From Stictocephala bisonia (Eukaryota; Arthropoda; Insecta; Hemiptera; Membracidae): a stretch of 64,000 nucleotides of DNA. Position numbers and translations under genes: made by a program. Of this stretch, positions 56,950-64,000 are shown piece after piece; position 1 is the first letter of the stretch, and every line of letters begins with the position of its first letter. The stretch lies in contig JAQJVL010000256.1 in NCBI GenBank assembly GCA_035578905.1, positions 152,501-216,500 on the forward strand, in the 5' to 3' direction. The notes under the pieces were generated by a model. It was not told where the DNA came from. It saw only the letters and a list, made by a program, of their open reading frames with translations, and made no database searches.

Positions 56950-57765
56950 CTCTCCTTAGATATCCTTAATAACTTTATGGGTATTAACTTAAGAACAGCT
57001 AATATCGGCAACTATCCTTATTTCTATATTTAAAAATGACTTACCATTTCAATAACATCAAAATATTATAATCTGCTTCTTTTAATAATTATCTAATTAC
57101 TAATTCCAAATTCAAAGACTTATAAAGTGCGTATCGTAGAATAAATATTTAACTAGATGTGAATTTTATGAAGGTGCTAACATTAAATTAACTAAGACGG
57201 GCTTAAACTTATGGCCATGTAAAATGTGTAATGGTTTCATCAGTGAGAAGCTTTATAGTATATTTTAACCAGGATTCACCCTTTAATTTTCACGTGTCAA
57301 AGTTTTCTTTAGCTTCCTTTTCAAATACTGACTTAGCCGATTTCTTAATTTTGTTACATTTCTTATTACATCATCAATAATTTAGGTTGATTATTTATTC
57401 AGTTTTAGTATTTCTTTTATTTTTTTGCCATTTTTTAAATGTAATTACAAATTTCAAGAACACCATTTATAAAGAGAAGAAACATTATTAATGGAAAATG
57501 TTTATTTATGCCTTTATCAAATCATGTAAGTACAGTAATATATTTTGAAAGTACACAAATGTCCAATTAGCTTCCAAATCTAAATCTACAGTTAAAACGT
57601 ACTTGGGAACAATTGCGGCACACAGGGGTGTATAGGAAGGCCATTGTACACAGTTTGGGTTAACCCGCAATTTGTGTACACGATAATGAAGGCCCATTAC
57701 TTACCTTGATTACTCTAGCGTCAAACTATCACAATATAAATTACTGGTTAGTTGTTTTATTTGTT
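56950..57765. other. Non-coding spacer with a donor-like site
   Basis: At 57695-57712 the minus strand reads 'aatcaaggtaagtaatgggc', a near-perfect 5' splice donor consensus. A 63-codon minus frame (57506-57697) follows it. Nothing else supports an intron, so this is recorded only as an observation. Confidence 0.35.
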
Positions 57766-57770
57766 CAGAG

Positions 57771-58210
57771 GACTTTGTTACATACAATCATTCTGTAGTT
57801 GCTATAGCCTATTACATTAATATTAATTTATAACACATGTTAAATACATCATATGTTTTTAATAATTAATTTGATTTGACAGTTTTTTTTGTGTACATTG
57901 TGTGATTGAAATTTGGGCTACATAACATTAAAGTTGTTGTGTCAAAGAAAAGGTCTATTTTCATTTATTACAGTTAATTATACAATATTTTACGAATTCA
58001 GAAACATTTAATGATCCTCCGGGCCGGATCTCTTCTTTGACACAACAACTTTAATGTAATGTAGCCCAAAATGTCAATACACAATGTGAACAAAACATCT
58101 GCCAAATAAAGTTAATTATTAAAAACATATGATATATTTAACATGTGTTATAAATTAATAATATTGTAATAGGCTGTAGCAACTAGGTAATGATTGTATG
58201 TAACAGACTT
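57771..58210. mobile_element. Fold-back element, 180-bp arms
   Basis: The left arm 57771-57950 and right arm 58031-58210 are inverted copies. Paired blocks include 'ttacatacaatcatt', 'gttgctatagcctattacat', 'ttataacacatgttaaata' and 'aaagttgttgtgtcaaag'. The 80-bp spacer contains 'gatcctccgggccggatctc', a small GC palindrome. Differences between the arms are scattered, so the element is not recent. No ORF. Confidence 0.85.
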
Positions 58211-58374
58211 AGTACAATAAAATAGTATAATGAATAGTAAAAGCTGTTAAAACAAGTGTTTTTAATGATGACTATAACGCCATTATTTTTAATTTGTTAT
58301 ATCTACAGACTATCACAGTTACAAAATGAATGCCTAAAATGCTAATTTATCTGCTTTTTATACGAGAGTAACGT

Positions 58375-59020
58375 TTAATGAAAAGGAAAACGTCTATATT
58401 GGTATAGGCATAATGTACCATTAAATTTAGGACTTTAAATTCTTTACGTAGAGCTATTTGAATCCATATTACTATAGGAGGCTAAAAAATAACTATCAGA
58501 GGTTCTCTTTTCGCAAAATTTCAAATGTGGCTTCCAATTACCTTTTTTATCCTAGGTCCTTCTCAAATTCAATACTTTTTTCGATTTCGATACTCAAAAT
58601 CAAAGAGATACTTTTTGAATGAAAATCTGTGAATATCTCGTTTTTGTAAGGTATTCCACACCATTCTCGGGACATGGACATAGATTTAAAAAAAGATAAG
58701 AGAAATGAGTAATGTTTCATGACTAAGCCCTATCGTATAGTAAAATGGAAACGTATTTATTGATACGGAATATAATGTACCGTAAAAAATTAATTAGGAC
58801 TGTAAATTCCATAAGAAGACCAAAGAGAATCCATATAACTATAAGAACCTAAGAGACTATCAGAGGCTATATATTAAAAAATGCTCTAACGTGGCTTTCA
58901 AAATAATTTGGTTTACCTAGATTCTCCTGAAATTTAATTAGGAGACACTTTTTTGGAATTGAATATCTGTGAATATCTCCTCTTTGCAAGATAATCTACA
59001 TCATTCTGGGCATAGACACA
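58375..59020 (+). repeat. Diverged ~361-bp direct duplication
   Basis: Unit 1 (58375-58690) and unit 2 (58736-59020) share, in order, 'ggaaaacgtctatattggta', 'ataatgtacc', 'aggact(t/g)taaattc', 'gaatccatat.actata', 'actatcagagg', 'gtggctt', 'tctgtgaatatctc' and 'attct(c)ggg..atgg/acacag'. Many substitutions and indels separate them, so the duplication is old. Confidence 0.75.
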
Positions 59021-59024
59021 GCTC

Positions 59025-61165
59025 TTCAACTACCTTCTCAATTTATTTCATTTGAACTATCACCATAAACCAGCCGGTAACTTGTCATATGTCGTATATT
59101 GTTAATATACCCTTCTACTCTCATAAGTGACATGAACCTTCTTTACAAGTAATCTCCTACTAAGAGGTGTGTGGAGGGTGCAATGATGGTATATTGAATG
59201 ATGGTTCGCAAGTTGGGCTATGGCGTTGATAGACCAACGAACCTACAAAATAAAAAAAAACTTATTTTTGCTGGCTGGATGAACTGTATCCAAATTGGGT
59301 GTGTCGTCGCATTAAAATCTGTAAGTTATTATATATTTTAGACAAATGTATTACGTTTTACATCGTTGTATTATTTCATAAGTATAAACTATTAGTGCTG
59401 CAATATAAAGATTATATAAAATATTACACTTCCCTAAAACTTACAATATTAAAATTGTAAAGTTGGTAATTGCCAACCTCTGTCCCTCTTCACCAAAACC
59501 TCACAAACTTTTCTAATTTCCTCATTACAATTTACTTTTTAACTTCAATGGTGTTACATTTTAATATATAACATTAAATTTTAGTAATAAGATGGTTATA
59601 TATTTATTTGAAAAGTTATGAAATCTACATAACTGCAAATATAATTAATAACAAAAATATTTTTTAATATTTTTTCGTGACTATTATATTTTATTAAAGA
59701 CTCTTTATTTTAATAATCTTGATCCAATTCTGTTACAATCAGGAAATGATGAAATTATTTCCATAAAATTGAATTATCGTAAAGTACTTATGTAGTTCTC
59801 GCAAACTCCAGTTTCCTCCACCAACTTCCTGATTATATTCCGTCATCACCGCCAACTTCACTACTGATCAATTTCTCAAAAAGGCACTAAAGATATGAAA
59901 ATAGAAAAGAAAATTTATTTAAAATATATTTTGATTATAAAATATCATACTCAATTCATAATAGTCACAAATTCAAACAATAGATATGTAAGACTTGTAA
60001 ATATTTTTGTTAATTTAACATTACAGCAACACTTTAGCTTCACTACTTATACTAAAACATATTTTTTGTTATTTTTGTTAAATGTATTTATACATTGTTA
60101 TAATCACATAAGTGTGTAACTGTACCACTTGGATTTTAGATGTAATCATATCTATATAGGGTGTTAGGGATTTAATATTATGAATTATTTTTAACATTTT
60201 AATTTATAAAAATAGTTTAGTTAAAGAATCGTGTTTCAAAATTGTTATTTATACAACGTTTGTATCTATTATATTTTCATATTACTTGTTTTATATTTAT
60301 TTTATTCCTTTTTTTACCTATATGAGCTGTTAAGGTCGAGTAATTGATTAAACAGGTTTTTAGAAAGGTTTTGTTGCATTTTATTAAGGGCAACAAATTT
60401 ATATTTTACGGCTGTGAGTTGGTCAAATTTATATTTATTTCAAATATTGTGTTTCATAATTGTGTGTAAAAGTGATTGTATGAAATGTGCAATTAATAGA
60501 GTCAAGAATTTGATTTGGAGAAGTGTCTCTTAGAATGATTTTTATGTATCGCATCCCACGCTGGTCATGAGTTCTCTTGAAACGCGCGTATGACATTTAG
60601 GTCAATTTTTACTGCCACCTTCTCAAACTGAATTTGTGAGGGAGTTTATCCTAGATACTGATAGAAATACTAAATATCAACGAAAAAATCGTAATCATTG
60701 GTTAAGTTCGTAAAGTTACTTGTAGGCTAATTATACATTTCTATACATATACAACTTAAAATTCATATTTAATATTTGGTTTATATATATATTTACATTT
60801 AGTTTGGCCTTTTAAGATAATTTTTTTAAATGCCAATGGTCAATATTTGAAATAATTATCAAAATGTAAGGCTTGAAAAGAGTTGGCATTGAATTATATA
60901 TTCAGCAGGGAAAATTCACCAAAAAAAGGGGGGGGGTAAACGCATTTGATTAAGTACACGCACACCTGTGCCAAATAATCCACTTGAAGTTTCAGCCCTG
61001 CCTAAGAGTAGTACAATAAACTTGCAAATAGTAACTCAATTTTTGTATTAACCATTTTAATATTTATTACATTTTATTTGATAAATAGCTTTCTACCCCA
61101 AATTACAGTTTTAAACATCAATGGATATCCCGTCACAATTATTTCTTATTCATCATACACTGGTA
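59025..61165. other. Non-coding AT-rich stretch
   Basis: No gene is supported. At 60950-60990 'acacgcacacctgtgccaaa' and 'taatccacttgaag' resemble the reverse complement of 23165-23220. A poly-G run is at about 60927-60935. Confidence 0.45.
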
Positions 61166-61170
61166 ATATA

Positions 61171-61891
61171 TCGGGTGTCCCAAAAGTCTTAGAACTTAGT
61201 TATCATTTCTTTATTAGTAAATGTAGAACTATGACACTGTAGCGTTTCGTCATTGGTATTGTGGTATTGTTTCTTACGTTATGGCGTTACGTCAAGACTT
61301 CCTCCTGTCCCGTGGAGGAAGTCGTGACAATTTTAAACGTAAACCTAGGTCGAGTTGCACCTTATTTTAAAGGGCTTTGGTTTTAGAATAAAATACTGGA
61401 AATTCGACTTCAAAAGGTTCAATTGGTCAAAAATGGCTGCATTTTCAAGTTTTTTAATTTTGTTAACTGGTTTACTTGGAATAATTTTGCGCGTCATAAC
61501 AGGTGTCTAAAATAATCTTACTAATTGAAAAAAACCTTTCTAGTATTTCTGCATGTTCGTTTTATTCCTTAAAGAAAAAAGAAAATACTCGTTACAGCCT
61601 TAGTGTTTAGCTTTCATAAAACAACACTCGAAAGGGTGCCATTTTTGTCTGAGTAAACCTTTTGAAGTCAAATTTGTGGCCTTGTATTTTAAAACTAACG
61701 ACCTTTAAAATGAGGTGCTACTCGACCTAGACTTACTTTTAAAATTGTAACGTCTCCCAGCTAGGCGAAATTACTGAAAAATGTGTCATGACGTAAGAAA
61801 CAATACTAATGACGAAACGGTAAAGTTTCATGGTTCAACATTTAATAATACAGAAATTATAACGAAGTTATAAGACATTTGGGACACCCGG
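61171..61891. mobile_element. TA-flanked fold-back MITE, family M relative
   Basis: The ends are 'tcgggtgtcccaaaagtctt' and 'taagacatttgggacacccg', each bounded by TA (61169-61170 and 61892-61893). The arms continue inward: 'cgtttcgtcattggtattgt' with its inverse at about 61800-61820, 'gtaaacctaggtcgagttgc' with 'tactcgacctagacttactt', and 'cgacttcaaaaggttcaa' with 'aaaccttttgaagtcaaatt'. The interior core ('cctaggtcgag', 'cttcaaaagg') is shared with the 4983 and 49183 elements although the termini differ. No ORF. Confidence 0.85.
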
Positions 61892-61894
61892 TAT

Positions 61895-62185
61895 ATTTAA
61901 AAAAATTAAAATAAATGTTTCGGGGAATCTGATTCTGTGTAATATAAACCTTGTTATATGCACAGCTTAATGTATATTTGTTTCCTATCAATGCTATGAG
62001 TGAATAATTACTCTAAGGATATTTTCTTCAGGAGCTTCTAAAGTTGCTTGAATTATTTTTCCTAGTTGTTATCAATGATTGTAATAATACCAGTATAGGT
62101 GTTGCTAAAAATACTAAGAAGTGCTAAAGTAAACTTTTCTATATGTATATGTCTTAGAATGTATTATGTTAAGTCTTGTCTCCAA
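61895..62185. other. Non-coding spacer
   Basis: Nothing was recognised. Confidence 0.4.
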
Positions 62186-62189
62186 TATC

Positions 62190-62635
62190 CAGCCTGTCTG
62201 CTTCCTCTAGACATGGGTTGGAACGAGTGACGTAGTGATGTAATCCAGCTACTTGGAGACAAAGTGTTGTAATGTTTGTAGGTGATAGCTTCTATGACCG
62301 GTCCTCTTAATACTAAAAACGCGTCGGCTCAATGGTTGCCATCAACGTGGACAATGTTACAAAAGTATGTGTAGTCTATGTTAGGTTATTCTGTGTCGGG
62401 AATAGAACTGAGTATCAGGCTTGCAAGTTAGCTGCAAATCAGACCAACATGTAAATCTTTAGGTCCCAGAAAGGCCCTGGCTACTAATATATAAATAAAT
62501 GTAATCTTTCTAAGGAACAGTCGATGTTAGTTAGTAACAATGACTGCACTTGTTGATTTACACTCATCACACTCATTTGCCCCTCGTATTCACCCATATC
62601 TCTACGATTGGCGTCTTAATTATGAATATCGAATA
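62190..62635 (-). repeat. Family A dispersed repeat, near full length
   Basis: This is the best minus-strand copy, from 'atgtaatccagctacttgga' (62239) through 'ggctcaatggttgccatcaa', 'gaactgagtatcaggcttgc' and 'aatgactgcacttgttgatt' to 'tacgattggcgtcttaatta' (62602). It defines the full extent of the family when compared with 4185-4610. Confidence 0.8.
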
Positions 62636-62639
62636 AATA

Positions 62640-63505
62640 CATTATAAATGTAAATACCTGCTCTCGTATAGCCGTTATGCATTAGCTAGCCACTTCATCA
62701 CACAGGGAGTGGCTTGCCTAATTCACTGTGTGGTGAGAAGCTTTACCATTCCACCTTAGAAGTACAAACAAGAGTGGTATTTTACATTTACTTAAAAATA
62801 ATTTTCCTTTTGTTTATTTACAAAGAACAATATTCTCTGGGGTTTATTCAAATGCCAATCTTCTGAATTCCAATGTTCATCAAACTTACAAAATGTTGAA
62901 TACAAGGTAACATTAGTTTATTAATGTAAGTGTAATGTTACCGTCTTAATATGTGTGAATATTACAGTAATGTCGTTTGGAAAATTCATGGAAATTGTCA
63001 TTGTTATAAACAAAACAAAATAATATCAAAACAAAGTAAAAGGTTTTTACAGCTCCAATTTTCCGAATTCAAGTAAATAAAAATATTAACTTAAGAGGAA
63101 AAGCATCACCATCTCAGATCTCAGTCAAATTTAATTGAATATTATAATGCTATTTAATTACAAGTAAAATTTATTTAAATTAACATATATTTCCACCACC
63201 AAATTTATTTCATGCTAATTATTGGTCCTTAAAATGTTTGTACGAAACTAATTACGGTACAAAAATTAGATGTTTTATAAAAAAGGTATGTTAAAAATCT
63301 ATACTTTTGATAACGATACAAACTTTGACTAAAAGGTGGCTTATTCGAGTTTATGAAGAACATTAGTAGGCTATATGTATGTACTTTTCTAAAGTTTAGA
63401 TTAGTTCCTTATTATTTTTAATTTTAATTTTGGCTTGTGTAGTTAATTTGTTAAAAATAATACAGCAGTTTGTAAATTATCAAAATGGACAGGATAGTCG
63501 TTATT
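62640..63505. other. Non-coding spacer
   Basis: A short imperfect hairpin pairs 'cttcatcacacagggagtgg' with 'attcactgtgtggtgagaag' (62683-62740). Otherwise AT-rich with no gene. Confidence 0.45.
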
Positions 63506-63507
63506 TT

Positions 63508-64000
63508 AGCCATGAACTAATGAGCTGGCCATGAACCATGAACTAATGAGCTAACCATGAACTAATGAGCTGGCCATGAACCATGAACTAATGAGCTAAC
63601 CATGAACTAATGTGCTAACCGTGAACTAATGAGCTAACCATGAACTAATGTGCTAACCATGAACTAATGTGCTAACCATGAACTAATGAGCTGGCCATGA
63701 ACCATGAACTAATGTGCTAACCATGAACTAATGAGCTAACCATGAACTAATGAGCTGGCCATAAACCATGAACTAATGTGCTAACCATGAACTAATGAGC
63801 TAACCATGAACTAATGTACTAACCATGAACTAATGTGCTAACCATGAACTAATGAGCTGGCCATGAACCATGAACTAATTTGCTAACCATGAACTAATGA
63901 GCTAACCATGAACTAATGTGCTAACCATGAACTAATGAGCTAACCATGAACTAATGAGCTGGCCATGAACTAATGAGCTGGCCATGAACCATGAACTAAT
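63508..64000 (+). repeat. 19-bp minisatellite, runs off the window
   Basis: The unit 'ccatgaactaatgagctaa' repeats about 25 times with 'gagct'/'gtgct' alternation. Every few units a longer variant inserts 'ggccatgaa', giving 'gagctggccatgaaccatga'. The mixture makes a loose higher-order pattern. The array continues past the end, so its full length is unknown. Confidence 0.95.

Noticed and set aside
57506..57712. Minus-strand exon with a consensus splice donor
   Set aside because: The donor-like word lies upstream of the open frame rather than at its end, and no acceptor or homologous product is seen.

Overview
This is an AT-rich eukaryotic nuclear window, most likely from an arthropod and probably an insect. 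The evidence is the very low gene density, tRNA-derived SINE heads, a Tc1/mariner-type transposase relic, Jockey-like LINE fragments, a Penelope-like element fragment, Helitron-like ends, TTAGG-rich patches and many fold-back MITEs. I could not name the species. There is no intact protein-coding gene. Nearly all open frames are chance frames, tandem-repeat by-products or shadows of repeats. The window looks intergenic or deep-intronic and is dominated by transposable elements and satellites.

Layout. 0-8 kb: copies of a 250-430 bp dispersed family (family A), a GT-rich minisatellite, a short TA-flanked MITE (4983-5378), a purine-rich patch and a family P repeat. 8-16 kb: fold-back MITEs of one family (family N), a GC-rich minisatellite block (10.0-10.56 kb), a LINE 3' ORF end (11.1-11.4 kb), a 41-bp minisatellite, SINE-like pieces and another GT-rich minisatellite containing an inversion (15.6-15.9 kb). 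17.1-18.8 kb: 12 units of a 145-bp satellite. 20.0-22.9 kb: a complete but dead Tc1/mariner-like transposon with about 0.65-0.7 kb terminal inverted repeats and a three-stop transposase. 25-28.3 kb: a family N MITE, a 66-bp tandem array and a Helitron-like element. 32-38 kb: a 28-bp minisatellite and about 19 units of a ~159-bp satellite. 38.0-38.8 kb: a LINE reverse-transcriptase relic. 39.6-47.1 kb: two fold-back elements and a Penelope-like fragment, all carrying hammerhead-ribozyme-like core motifs, plus a 5S-rRNA-like fragment, a TTAGG-containing MITE, a 49-bp array running into exactly 20 units of 70 bp, and a second Helitron-like copy. 49.2-50.0 kb: a head-to-head dimeric MITE. 51.1-51.6 kb: an extremely long (GA)n tract. 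53.9-57 kb: SINEs of two families. 57.8-58.2 kb: a 180-bp-arm fold-back. 58.4-59.0 kb: a diverged direct duplication. 61.2-61.9 kb: another TA-flanked fold-back. 63.5 kb to the end: a 19-bp minisatellite running off the window.

No genes act together here as a pathway. The main biological interest is the set of hammerhead-like motifs in three unrelated repeat contexts (one just 3' of a Penelope-like endonuclease relic), a MITE family that repeatedly forms inverted dimers, and two satellites that share a 15-bp core at their junction. All similarity statements come from reading and aligning by eye; nothing was searched.
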